The notes: generated by a model not told the origin, from the sequence alone. DNA of 64,000 nucleotides from Impatiens glandulifera (GCF_907164915.1 NC_061862.1:62645910-62709909), one strand, 5' to 3'; shown: positions 10,759 to 21,780, counted from the first letter of the stretch. A program made the numbers and translations.

Positions 10759-11454
10759 ATGTCTCATCGCACTCTCATAAATTACATATGCATCGATTTC
10801 GAATCTCTACTTGACATGGAAGACGTCGAAACTAGGGAATTAATATTTGAATCCCTAGACGAAACCGGACTTTGTAATTTCCTGGAAGAATCCAGACCTC
10901 TATTCTTTCCAAAAGTGTTGAAATTTCTCAATAATGCATACATGTCCAACGATGCCATTGTTTCCACCGTGAGAAACAATGTTATCGTTCTTCCCGAGAG
11001 AGGACTAGCCGGGATGTTCAATCTTCCGACCGAGGGGTTCTCGGATTTCCCTTCACGGGTGGGCAGGGCAGCGGTTGATTACGCTGAACTGTTCTCCGGA
11101 ACCTACACACCGGTGGAGAATCACGGCCTTAACGCCAACCTCGCTCCTCACATCCAACTTCTGCATGAGATCGTAAACCGATCGATCATCTGCCAATCTC
11201 CGAACCAAAACTACTTTAGACGAGCCTTCGACATGAGGACATATATCGTCAGCAATACCCCCATCAACTGGGCATCGGTCATCTTTACCAACTTGAAGAC
11301 CATGGTCGAAACGAAGAAACGGTTCGGCTATGCTCCTCAACTAAGTCGGGTCATTCGGGCCTGCATTCTAAATCTAGGACCGGATACACCGGTGAATCCC
11401 TCAAACGTCCTTAACGAGGAAATGGTGGATGACAAGATCTTTAGAATGATTTAG
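10759..11454 (+). CDS. Accessory ORF2 of element B, intact (231 aa)
   Basis: Open from ATG to TAG with no disruption, unlike gag, pol, ORF1 and ORF3 of the same element. It has the same domain plan as ORF1: IDFESLL near the start, VLKFLNNAYMSND (about 52-64), MFNLPTEGFSDFPSRVG (about 86-102), IQLLHEIVNRSII (about 131-143), YIVSNTPINWASVIF (about 159-173) and GYAPQLSRV (about 188-196). The long spacing between LPTEG and the INW motif and the absence of hydrophobic spans argue for a soluble helical protein. It is about 60-65% identical to ORF2 of C by eye, well below the similarity of the two pol genes. Function unknown; it could still be expressed from its own TATA site. Confidence 0.7.
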   Translation: MSHRTLINYICIDFESLLDMEDVETRELIFESLDETGLCNFLEESRPLFFPKVLKFLNNAYMSNDAIVSTVRNNVIVLPERGLAGMFNLPTEGFSDFPSRVGRAAVDYAELFSGTYTPVENHGLNANLAPHIQLLHEIVNRSIICQSPNQNYFRRAFDMRTYIVSNTPINWASVIFTNLKTMVETKKRFGYAPQLSRVIRACILNLGPDTPVNPSNVLNEEMVDDKIFRMI

Positions 11455-11701
11455 GTTCTAGGATAGTTAACCCTCATTTGTACTTGTTTTCAAACCGATT
11501 TTTACATCGGTTCTATCATGTTTTTCTTCATTAATTAAATATGAATTTTAATTATTAAGTTCAAAAATCGGTTCAAAATCACAAAGTTAAAACTCGGTTT
11601 AAATTCCAACCGGTTAAACTCGCCTTTCGCTTTTCTAAATCACCGGTTAAATAACCGCCTCATTAATAATCGGTTACAAAAATAATCGCCTTAAATAACT
11701 T

Positions 11702-11762
11702 CCTGCTCAAACATTTCTCGCTCAAACATTTCCCGCTCAAACATTTCCCACTCAAACATTTG
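11702..11762 (+). repeat. Short tandem repeat, ~16-bp unit, four copies
   Basis: Repeats of GCTCAAACATTTC with small changes. Element C has about one such unit at the aligned place, so the array expanded in B. Confidence 0.8.
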
Positions 11763-11858
11763 CAGCCCAATGCTTGCCGCCCAAAGTCACTTTGGAGGGA
11801 AAATTGTCGCCCACTCTTGATGTGACGGTTCGCGGCGGTTTGCATTTCAATCCGTGGG

Positions 11859-11866
11859 TATAAATA
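11859..11866 (+). promoter_or_regulatory. TATA box of ORF3 (B)
   Basis: TATAAATA, 111 bases before the ORF3 ATG; C has the same octamer 110 bases before its ORF3. Confidence 0.6.
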
Positions 11867-11976
11867 CCTTCATCAGTCATTTTATTTCTTTCTTCCGCGA
11901 AACTGCTTTCTCTCTATAGCACTCAAATCTTTCCTAAGCTCTCAATCTCTCAATCTTTCAGTCTCTCCAAGTAAAA

Positions 11977-12537
11977 ATGGGTCACGAATCTGTGCTTTTT
12001 ACTCACATCTTCCAAGTCGATTTCGAAGAAATTCGAGCAAAGAGATCGACAGAAGCTAAACAGGTGCTAGATCTTATTTCTTCCTCTGGTCTTAAACACT
12101 TTCTGAACGGCCCGTTCATTCTGTATCAAGACGCGGTCATGGAATTTTTCCAAACCGCCGTACACAGTGAGGGAGTTATATCCGCAACGATCGGCGGAAA
12201 AACGTTTCAACTCACAGAAGAATCGGTTGCTGAAGTTCTCCGACTACCGACTGAAGGGAGTGACTTTCTTGGTGCTTACAGACAAGGATGTATTCATTGC
12301 GGTTTGTTGTAGTGTTTCGGATACTAAAGAACCGATAGTAGTGTCTGGCAAGAAGAACGACCTCAAACCGGAATATAGGCCACTCTGCGAAATTCTCTCG
12401 AAGTCAATTCAAGGAAGAGGAGGCAACTACGATAGCCTCACACGCTCTAAAATTGAGATGATAACTAGTTTGGTCAGAGGCATAAAGATCAACTGGGCAA
12501 AGGTAATTTTCTCTAACTTGTGTGAGATGGTGGATCC
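11977..12537 (+). pseudogene. Accessory ORF3 of element B, N-terminal part (cut by element C)
   Basis: Start MGHESVLFTHIFQVDFEE, aligned with MGREFVLFTHIVQVDFDE in C. The shared domain is complete up to the insertion: VMEFFQTAVHSEG, VLRLPTEGSD, YRPLCEILSKSIQGRGGNYD, INWAKVIFSNLCEMV. A 1-bp gain near 12265 shifts the frame (frame 1 up to 12312, frame 2 from 12167). At 12537 the coding sequence breaks at GATCC, the target site of element C, and continues at 25897. Confidence 0.8.
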
Positions 12538-13793
12538 TGTTAGATAAAATTAGATCGGTTAAATAAAACTTAACAAAAACAAATTTCTTGTGCAGGAACA
12601 GTCAAGTTACTCAACCGGTCAAGTTACTCAATCGGTCAAGCAACCCAACCGAACCAAAACTTGACCGAACAAGAAGATAAGACCGGTCAAATCAGAAGGC
12701 CAAAATCGTTGAACATTCGGTCAATCTGAAGTTAAGGAAAAACCGGAAGTCATTCGGTTAACATAAACAACCGACCAGTACAAATAGATACTTCGAGTAT
12801 ATGTCGAGGATGATACCGAAGGGACAGACTTTAGTATTGCCATATTCATACAAGTCTGAAGACAATCTGCAGGCTGCAGAAGATCGTCCGACAAGATCTT
12901 TCCACTCCATGATAAATCAGAGGCACAATCCTCTAGGTACAAGCAACTGTACAACCAACAGTTGCCATACTAAGTAAAAGACAAACCTAGCCGGTTTGAC
13001 CTACACACTAGAAGCCTAGACCGCCAGATCTGAATCACTGAACCTCTGCTCAACCAATCAGATTCAAGGAGATGCAATGTGACCGTTGGCACATTTCACA
13101 TATAAAAGAAGGAGCTGAAGAGGAGTAAAAGTAGTTCCAAGAGTTTTCAACAACCCAAGTTCTGATTTTACGGTTATCAGCTCTAGAAACAAGTTACAAG
13201 CGGCTAAAAGTTCTGAAAGTTTCAATAATCGAAGTTACAAATTGTGTTTTATCTCTCTATGATTTAGAACTTGAGTGTTTATTTGAAGTGTGATTACAAT
13301 TTCGGTAAAAATTGTACGCGTGTTATGGAGCAGAAAATAAGTCTCGATCGAATTGTGTTTGTGTATTCCTTAGTGAATATCCTTCTCGCGGTTTCGAGAG
13401 GAAGGGGTGACGTAGGAGTTTCATCTCCGAACATCCATAAAAACCTGTCTTGTTTTTTACTTTCTGCCGGTTTTACATTCTAACCGATCTGTACTAACCT
13501 ATTCATACCGTTCTAACCGACTCAACATCACTTAAACCGACTTACTGAATCCCAAAACCGACCCAGCAAATTCCAAACCTATCTTATTCAAATTCGGTTC
13601 TATTCATCCTGTGTGTGTGCTGCTTCAAACTGAAACAAACCACTTCTGCACTTGAACTAGGTTCAAGAGTTTGTGACAGTTTGTGTAGTATTGAAACCCG
13701 GTGTTAATCTCTAACCGGATTAAACACCAACCGTTGAGTGAAGGCGCTAACCGGCCAGACCCCAGTTCCCCAGCTGCGACCTAGATCCTAACA
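12538..13793 (+). repeat. 5' LTR of element C (1256 bp)
   Basis: TGTTAGATAAAA to CCTAGATCCTAACA. TATAAAAG at 13101-13108 with GACCGTTGG upstream. Inverted repeats at 13295-13314 (ACAATTTCGGTAAAAATTGT) and 13381-13404 (CCTTCTCG/CGAGAGGAAGG). Confidence 0.96.
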
Positions 13794-13795
13794 AT

Positions 13796-13807
13796 TGGTA
13801 TCAGAGC
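13796..13807 (+). other. Primer-binding site of element C
   Basis: TGGTATCAGAGC, the exact canonical copia site complementary to initiator-Met tRNA, two bases after the LTR. Confidence 0.93.
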
Positions 13808-13832
13808 AGTTAGTTTCAATACTCAAGCAAGC

Positions 13833-15601
13833 ATGTCGTTTGATAAGCCTCCAATGCTAGAAGGTGACGACTTTGCCAACTGGAAGGCACGCATGCACCT
13901 GCACTTAATCACCATGGATGACGAGATGCGATTCATCCTGACTGAAGGACCGGTAAAGATTGATAAAGACAGAAAAGACTGGACAGCTGAAGACGGGAGA
14001 AAAAACAATTTGGACAACCACGCCAGAAACCGCATCACTAACAGTTTGGACAGGAATACGTTTTGCAAGGTCAGAGATTACAAAACCGCAAAGAAAATAT
14101 GGGAAGCGGTGATTTAAATTCATGAGGGAAATGAAAGAACCAAGGAAAACAAGATAATGGTGGCTACCCAGAAGTTTGAAAACATCAAGATGAGACCAGG
14201 AAAACAATGAGAGAATACAGTGACCGGTTCACAGATGTAATAGACGAGCTATCAACTCTTGGCAAGAAGTATGACAACAAGGAAGTCATCATGAAAGCGC
14301 TAAGATCTCTTCCAAGTGCATGGGACATAAAGACAATGGTTATGAGGGAATCAAACTGCCTAAGCAAGATGAAGTTACACGATGTGTACGAAGATCTTAA
14401 GGCATATGAGTTTGAAATGAGATCAAGGACTGAAGATGAAGTCTCAACCTCAACTTCAACCAGAGCATTGGTCACATCCACAGAACCGGTTGCTCCTACA
14501 CCGATCAGAACCGCTGAACAGTTCACAGAGGATGCCATGGCAATGCTTGCACAAAAATTTGGCAGATTTATGAAGAGAAGCCAACCGACAAACAACAACA
14601 ATTATAACTACAATAATAAATCTAATATTGGAAGTTATAACTGCAATTGTTTGTGACATTTCAGGTGGGAATGTAGAAAACCAAGACGTGATGACCGGAA
14701 ACCGGACGATCAGAATCACCGAAATAACTATCAACAAACCGGTGAAGGAAGTGAAGTTCAGAAAGTACTGATAGTCGATGATGGAGGAAGCTTATGGGCT
14801 CACAGTGACAGTGATGATGAACTAACATGCCTCATGGCAAATGAGGAACAGGTATTTGACTCTCCCTTTGAAGAATTTACTAAAGATGAGTTATTTAATG
14901 CACTAAATGATATGGTAGCAGAATATAAGAACCTATTAACATTAATACCTACCCAACTCAACTTTAGAACCGACCCCATAGCACCTACCTTGACCGATCC
15001 AAAAATCATCCAACCTGATAAAATCCTGGAAACCGAGATAGAACCTGAAATATCCTCTAAGACCAAACAGCTCAAGGAGTCAGTCCAAGACCCGACCGAA
15101 GAGGATGATGCCCGAACCCAGTATCGAATAGCCGCATGGAAAAGATCCAGTGACATGGTGAACCAGATGTCTAAGTACAAAAGACATCCCAAATGCAAAT
15201 TTGGTCTTGGGTACAATGACAACGACCCCGCCAACCGGAACCATTCGGACAAAATGAAGCTTACAAAAGGCAACCTCCCATTTGTAAAGTTCGTCAAGAG
15301 CTCTTTAACCGACGATGAGGAACTAAGTGCCTCATATTCGGAAGACGAACTAATCTATATAAGCCCATCTAGCTCCGAAAAATGGCTTCACCCTGAGAAA
15401 AGGTTAACCAACCGGCCCAAAGGTAAGAAAGCCGAATCACATAGGTTAAACCAAAGGCCACCTCTAAATAAGGCACCTTTAGGAAAGAAGAAAGACTCCA
15501 AACCGAGTGCAGGAAAACTAGCTAGAACTATAACCGGGAAAGTTGTCCAACTTATTAAAGTCTGGATACCTAAGGGACTAATCGCTTGTGGACCCAAGTA
15601 A
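13833..15601 (+). pseudogene. gag of element C, interrupted
   Basis: Starts MSFDKPPMLEGDDFANWKA at 13833, 40 bases after the LTR. The capsid-type N-terminal region runs to a TAA at 14115-14117 (Gln codon in B); a 1-bp deletion near 14203 shifts frame to 14207-14656. The zinc knuckle SYNCNCL is followed by TGA at 14654 (Glu/Gly codon). The acidic tail is open at 14834-15601 (255 residues, ending GLIACGPK). As in B the first knuckle Cys is Ser, so the change predates the split of B and C. The stop TAA at 15599-15601 separates gag from pol, which lies in the +1 frame. Confidence 0.87.
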
Positions 15602-15644
15602 ATGTGGGTACCAAATAGTTGTAAATATGTATATTTTGTAGGAT

Positions 15645-18600
15645 ATGAAGAAACGGCTAGGAAACTCCGAGTGGTACTTATATAGCGGTTGCTCCAGACA
15701 CATGACTGGAAACAACAATCTTCTAACTAACATCAGGATAGAAACCGGTGCAATGATAACCTTCGGTGATAACTCAAAAGGTAGAACCGTGGGCAAGGGT
15801 AAGATTGTCCATGGTAATTTAACAATTGATAATGTACTCTTAGTTGAAAACCTACATTTTAACCTGTTAAGCATTAGCCAGATGTGTGATGCTGGATACA
15901 CTGTAGAATTCCTTAAACATGCATGCTTAGTTAAAAATTCTCAAGGTATCATACTGCTAACCGGAAATAGGTTAGGAAATATATACAAGGTAGATTGGAA
16001 AAATGAAGTAGAATACCTTGTTTGCATGGTGGCTAAAACCGATCAAACCTGGTTGTGGCATAAAAGGTTAAACCACTTAAACCTGAAAACCTTAAACTAT
16101 ATCCGCGGTAAAAAGCTAGTTGAAGGAATTCCTGATATAGTATTCAATAAGGATAAGGTGTGTTCAGCATGTCAAATGGGTAAACAAACTAAGTCAACCT
16201 TCAAGAGTAAAGGACACATTCAATCTAATTGATGCTTAGATCTTCTTCACATGGACCTATTTGGACCGATTAGGGTTGTCAGCCTAGGAGGTATGCTTTA
16301 TACTATGGTAGTTGTTGATGATTATTCTAGATATACATGGGTAATATTCTTGGCATTCAAACGTGAAACCGCCTCAAATTTAATTACATTGCTTAAACGT
16401 TTGCAAAATGAAAAATCAACACGCATCAATAGCATTAGGAGTGATAAAGCAACCGAATTTACAAATAGTACACTAAATGCATTTCTTGATGAATCCGGTA
16501 TTAGACACGAGTTGTCTAGTGCTAGGACTCCTCAACAGAACGGCCTGGCCGAGAGAAGAAACTGAACTCTCAAGGAAGCCGCAAGGTCCATGATAGCCGA
16601 TTCGGGTGTTGCTCAGAAATTCTGGGCTGAGGCTATCAATACTGCATGTCACACACAAAACTTGTCTCTGATTAACAAGTTCCACAACAAAACACCGTAT
16701 GAAGTATATTTTGATAGGATTCCTAACCTTAAGTATCTTAAAATTTTCGGTTGTAAATGTTACATTCACATAAATGGCAAAACTTACCTATTTGCTTTTG
16801 ATGCAAAATCCGATATTGGGATCATGTTAGGTTACTCAATAGTTAGTAAAGCTTATAGAGTGTACAATACTAGAACCTTAACCGTGGAGGAATCACTTCA
16901 TGTCGTTTTCGATGAATCGGTTGAAAGTAACACTGCATCATCCTTTGATCTACACAACAGATTAGAAAACAATAATATCCATTCTGATAGTGAAGATGAA
17001 GATGAGGTTCCGGTTTTCAGACGGTTTGTCCATGACCAAATGGGTAATGATGAAACCCAGCCGGATCAAGCTGTCATACGGCAGGAAGCTGACACCTCGG
17101 TTCAAATTGAGGAAATCGGTCGGTCTGACACTCCTGTTCAGTCTACCGATATGTCTAGCCTTGATCAAGTAAACGGTGATTTGGTAGACACTCCTAAACC
17201 GAATCTCAAAAAGAACACAAATCATCCTCCTGAGCTAATTATATGTGACCCTTCAAAACATGTTCGAACTAGGCGACAAATCCTGGAGGAATATTTCAAT
17301 TCCGCTTTCATATCCCAGATTGAGCCGAAAAGAGTGGATGAAGCATTGTCAGATCTGTATTGGATCTTGGGAATGCAAGAAGAGTTAAACCAGTTTGAGA
17401 ATAATAAAGTCTGGTACCTAGTTCCTAGACCGAAAGATCAACCGGTCATAGGAACAAAATGAGTATTCAGAAATAAACTCAATGAAGACGGTTTGGTCAC
17501 GAGGAACAAAGCCAGATTAGTGGCACAAGGATACAAACAGGAAGAAGGCATTGATTTTGAAGAATCATTTGCCCCTGTAGCTAGGATTGAAGATATTAGG
17601 ATTTTTCTGGCCTTTGCCGCTTTCAAAAATTTTAAAGTTTTTCAAATGGATGTCAAAAGTGCATTTTTGAATGGTGAACTACGTGAGGAAGTATATGTTG
17701 AACAACCACCAGGTTTCAAAAATGCTGACCTGCCTAATCATGTATACCGATTAAACAAAGCATCGTACGGCTTAAAACAAGCTCCTAGAGCTTGGTATGA
17801 TACACTAACCGCATTTTTGTTAAAGCATGACTTCACCATCAGTTCGGTGGACAAAACCCTATTTAAATTCGAGAAAAAGGAACACATCCTACTTGTTCAA
17901 ATATATGTAGATGATATCATCTTTGGCTCAACCGATCCTAAGCTATGTGATAAATTTTTAACCTTGATGACTAACAAATTTGAGATGAGTATGATGGGAG
18001 AATTAAGCTTCTTCCTAGGTCTTCAGGTTAAGCAACTCGATGGAGGAACTTTCATCAGTCAACCCAAATACACAAAGGAACTTCTAAAGAAATTTGGGAT
18101 GGATACATGCTTCTCAGCCGCTACCCCAATGAGCTCATCAGTCAAATTAGACAAGGATGATGCCGGTCAGGCAGTAGACCTGACAGCTTACCGAGGAATC
18201 ATCGACTCTATTCTATACTTGACAGCAAGTAGACCGGATATACTATTTGCGGTCGGTGTGTGTGGAAGATTCCAGGCTAATCTAAAACAGTCTCATTACA
18301 CAGCCGCAAAGCGAATCTTGAAATACCTAAAGGGAACTCCTAAAGTCGGTTTGTGGTATCCAAAGAACTCATCTTTTAACCTCACAAGTTACTCGGATGC
18401 AGACTATGCAGGTTGTAAAGTTGATCAAAAAAGTAACAGTGGAACATGCCAATTCCTAGGTGATCGGCTTATTTCATGGCACAGCAAGAAACAGACATCG
18501 GTTGCCACGTTAACCACAGAAGCTGAATATCTGGTAGCCGGAAGTTGCTGTTCACAACTTCTATGGATCCAACAACAACTGAAGGATTTCGGTATCACAT

Positions 18601-18859
18601 CCGAAGAGTCTCCGATATTCTGTGATAACACAAGTGCCATAGCAATCACATATAATCCGGTTCTACATTCTAGAACCAAGCACATCGACATAAGGCATCA
18701 CTTCATCCGGGAACATGTCATGTTGAAGCACATCCGACTGGAATACATATCAACAGAACAACAAGTAACCGATATCTTCACAAAGCCCTACAAGAAGCTA
18801 ATTTTTCTCACTTCAGAAACATACTCGGTTTAACCGATATTAATCAGCTTATCTCTTAG
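15645..18859 (+). pseudogene. pol of element C, nearly intact (three stops, one late frameshift)
   Basis: One frame from ATG 15645 to about 18787. The protease motif reads WYLYSGCSRHMTG near 15671: the catalytic Asp is Tyr. The integrase zinc motif is near 16055-16180 and the core near 16250-16565; the reverse transcriptase has [12 protein letters not shown] near 17905-17940, and RNase H follows to TAG at 18857. Stops: TGA 16230-16232 and TGA 16563-16565 (both CGA Arg codons in B) and TGA 17460-17462 (Trp). A 1-bp change near 18787 shifts the C-terminal TKPLQEAKF region. All three stops fit single C-to-T or G-to-A transitions. The encoded polyprotein would have cut itself, copied RNA and integrated cDNA; this copy is dead. 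Confidence 0.92.
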
Positions 18860-19383
18860 AAATGTCTAAAAGGGAAAATCGGTTCGGACAAACAAAACCG
18901 GTAGTTCCTCCTAAATTGTAGGATTCCAAATTCACCAATGTACCTATTGAAGAACCGCTTTGTCTATCAGTTAGAGTAAACCGACCTGTTACTTAGTGCA
19001 TGCACCAATTAACCGCATCAGAACAAATAACTGAAAACCGGCCGGTTTGAAGATAATGTACTCCGGATTATTTGGTCTCCGAACAAAAGTGAAATAATTA
19101 TCTGTGTTTAGAGTTATCTGTTCTGAAAAGATACCTTTTCAAAGCAAAATGGTCATACCTCAAAAGACGTGAAGATATGATATCTTTTACCGTCCAGGCC
19201 TATGACTCACATCCTAGGTTGTAGACATGCCTATTTCATGCAATATGTTTTATCCTATGGTCAATAGAGTACAACAACTGTCACCCACTGGATAATACCA
19301 TCATCCCTCTACTAATATATAACTTAGGCAAACATCAGACAAAATATTCACAAGTATCAACTTATCCTCTCACTAAGACAAAA
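18860..19383 (+). other. pol-ORF1 spacer of element C
   Basis: 524 bases without a gene, homologous to 9072-9599. Confidence 0.7.
19316..19323 (+). promoter_or_regulatory. TATA box of ORF1 (C)
   Basis: TATATAAC, 61 bases before the ATG. Confidence 0.55.
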
Positions 19384-20127
19384 ATGTCTCAGTTTCCAAA
19401 CATTCTTCAAGTTGATTTCGATTCATCTCAAACTACAGAGCACTATGAAATCTTCAAAATGATTAAGTCACTTGAAGATACCGGTCTAAAATCCTTCCTA
19501 TATGAAAAACATGTCATCTTCCCCGAAACCGTCCTAGAGTTCTTTTATAACGCCAGGGTTTTCCGTGGTACCCCTCATTTCGACACCCTCATTCAATCTA
19601 GGGTCGGAGGGACCGTGTTTGATTTTTCGGAGAGTGACTTCGCCAAATGCTTCGATCTTCCGAAGCAAGGGATCACTGATCTAAACGTCCCGGCCGGACT
19701 GAAAGCCGAAATTTCCTTGAGCTTCTCTCGGTCAAACCATCCGGTCAATGACCACGGTGCTAGGTCATCATTGAGAGCTCAATATTATCTTCTCAATGAT
19801 ATCATCGGTCGTGGCATCCTAGGTAAGGATGTGACCAACACCTACTGTGCTACAGCTTTCAACATGATGACCGCTATCACAACAGATACGCTGGTCAACT
19901 AGTCTAGGGTGTTATTCGATGTCGTAATCTAGATGATCAGCATTCGCCAAACCGGCCTTATTCCTTAGATCAGCTACCTACTCATGGAACTCGGTGTTCC
20001 ACTCTGTCCGGGTGAAGGACTGAATCAGGCCAAGGTCATAACCAAGGAAGTTGCCGACTCATTCTATGAGCGGTTCGAGAAGGCATGGAAGAGAAAGAAC
20101 CGACACTTCAACTCCTCCGGCAATTAA
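19384..20127 (+). pseudogene. Accessory ORF1 of element C (three stops)
   Basis: 247-codon frame from MSQFPNILQVDFDSSQ to the TAA at 20125-20127. The first 172 codons are open, with VLEFFYNARVF, FDLPKQGITDLN, YLLNDIIGRGIL and TAITTDTL. Stops follow at 19900-19902 (Trp in B), near 19930 (Trp) and near 19966 (Gln). The C-terminus ADSFYERFEKAWKRKNRH matches B, so length and ends are well defined. About 80% identical to B by eye. Same helical domain as ORF2; function unknown. Confidence 0.8.
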
Positions 20128-20567
20128 GTCACTCCTTCTTACAATTGGTCATTTTGTTGTACGAACCGATTGTATCATTATCTCACTCTATTATGATCAT
20201 TTCGGCTTAGACTATGTTTCTAGCGGTTTCAACTATGTCCCTTTCGGTTTCTTGTATTTCTCTTTTATTAATAAAAAGTAACTTCCAACTTCCAACTACA
20301 TGGGAAATTACACAAACTTAGTTACTTTCTAACTAGATTCTCCACCTCGAGCTCCGCAACCGGTCAAAAGTAACTCATTCCCAAGGAGTTTTGGAAACAT
20401 AAATATTCCCTTCATATATGAGACAAAACTGAACTTCAGCATTAAATGCCCCTATTTTCCCTCCAATCTCAAATCTATATAAGGAACCCCACTTTATCAA
20501 TTCACCATACCTTCAAACAAATCAAAATTTCTTAAACTCTCTCTCTCTCTTGGCAAAATCTGAAAGC
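20128..20567 (+). other. ORF1-ORF2 spacer of element C
   Basis: 440 bases with no gene; carries TTTTCCCTCCAA at about 20455-20466, a TATA box, and a CT-rich leader (CTCTCTCTCTC) just before the start. Confidence 0.6.
20476..20483 (+). promoter_or_regulatory. TATA box of ORF2 (C)
   Basis: TATATAAG, 85 bases before the ATG at 20568. Confidence 0.6.
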
Positions 20568-21269
20568 ATGTCGAACCGCACACTAAGAAACTATCTGAGC
20601 ATTGATTTCGACTCAGTCCTTCAATTTGATGATCTGGAAACGAAGGAACTTCTATTTGAATCCCTAATCAACACCGGCCTTCGTGATTTTCTCAAAGAAT
20701 CCGGACCTATGCTCATTCCAGAAGTACTGGAATTCTTCAACAATGCATCCATGAGTGGCGATCTCATTGTTTCCACGGTGAAAAGGCGCACCGTTTTTCT
20801 GAACGAAAGCGCATTCGCTCAAATGTTTAATCTGCCTACTGAAGGGTTCTCTGATTTCCCATCCCGAGTAGGCAGTGCAGCGACTGACTATGCGCAATTT
20901 TTCTCCGGAACTGAAGTACCAGTGGAAAACCACGGTCTGAAGACCCGCCTTGCCCATCACATCCAACTCTTTCACGAGATTGTCAACCGATCCATCATCT
21001 GCCAATCTCCGAACCAACATTACTCTAAGAGAGTCTTCGACATGATGACTTACATCGTCAGCAACACCCCCATAAATTGGTCATCGGTAATCTTCAAAAT
21101 CCTGAGGACTATGGTAGAGACAAAGAAAGGTCTCGGCTACGCCCCTCACATAAGCCGGCTCCTTCTTGCACACAGTCCAGATTTTGGACCGGGTACACCG
21201 GCGTCCCTATCAAATGTTCTCAATGAGGAAGGGGTGGAGGACAAACTCTCTAGAATAGTTATTACATAA
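20568..21269 (+). CDS. Accessory ORF2 of element C, intact (233 aa)
   Basis: The ATG at 20568 (MSNRTLRNYLSIDFDS) is preferred over the in-frame TTG at 20550 because it aligns with the B start. Open to TAA. Conserved blocks: LFESLINTGLRDFL, VLEFFNNASMSGD, MFNLPTEGFSDFPSRVG, QLFHEIVNRSIICQSPNQ, YIVSNTPINWSSVIF, GYAPHISRLL. No membrane span or signal peptide. It is the sister of ORF2 in B and D, and ORF2 is uninterrupted in all three copies. Most like the plant 'putative plant transposon protein' class; activity unknown. Confidence 0.75.
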   Translation: MSNRTLRNYLSIDFDSVLQFDDLETKELLFESLINTGLRDFLKESGPMLIPEVLEFFNNASMSGDLIVSTVKRRTVFLNESAFAQMFNLPTEGFSDFPSRVGSAATDYAQFFSGTEVPVENHGLKTRLAHHIQLFHEIVNRSIICQSPNQHYSKRVFDMMTYIVSNTPINWSSVIFKILRTMVETKKGLGYAPHISRLLLAHSPDFGPGTPASLSNVLNEEGVEDKLSRIVIT

Positions 21270-21780
21270 GTTATAATTCTATATTTTGTGTATTCTAAAC
21301 CGATCAATGTATCGGTCTTTATCATGTTCCTTTTTATTAAATGATTATCTGAATTTCTAAGCTTGAAAACCGGGTCAAAATCGCACTGTTAGAATATCTA
21401 TCTAAATGACTAACCGGGTAAAAACGCTAACTACCTCGTTGAAAAACCGGTCAAAATCGCAAACCGCTTGATCATCGGTTAAATAACCGCCTCACTTAAT
21501 AATCAGTTACAAAAAAAACCGCTTCATTGCCAATTAAATAACCGCATCAAAAGTCCGCTCAAAGTTTCCCGTCCATCACTTGCCGCCCAAAGCATTTTGG
21601 AGGGAAAATTCCCACCCAATCCTGATGTGACGGTTCGCGACGGTTGAAATTCCAACCCGCGACTATAAATAGCGTCCTTAGCCATTTTCTTTCATTCTCA
21701 CGCGAATCGGCTTTCTCTCTCTAGCTCTCAAACCTTTCAAAACTTTCAGTCCTTCGATCTCTCGCTTTATTCAACCTACA
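21270..21780 (+). other. ORF2-ORF3 spacer of element C
   Basis: 511 bases without a gene. GGAGGGAAAATT at about 21598-21610 and TGATGTGACGGTTCG at about 21623-21637 are shared with B and, more loosely, D. Confidence 0.6.
21664..21671 (+). promoter_or_regulatory. TATA box of ORF3 (C)
   Basis: TATAAATA, 110 bases before the ATG at 21781. Confidence 0.65.

Larger units (their letters stand above)
11455..11976 (+). other. ORF2-ORF3 spacer of element B
   Basis: 522 bases without a gene. It contains the minisatellite at 11702-11762, GGAGGGAAAATT and TGTGACGGTTCG motifs shared with C and D, and a TATA box. Confidence 0.6.
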
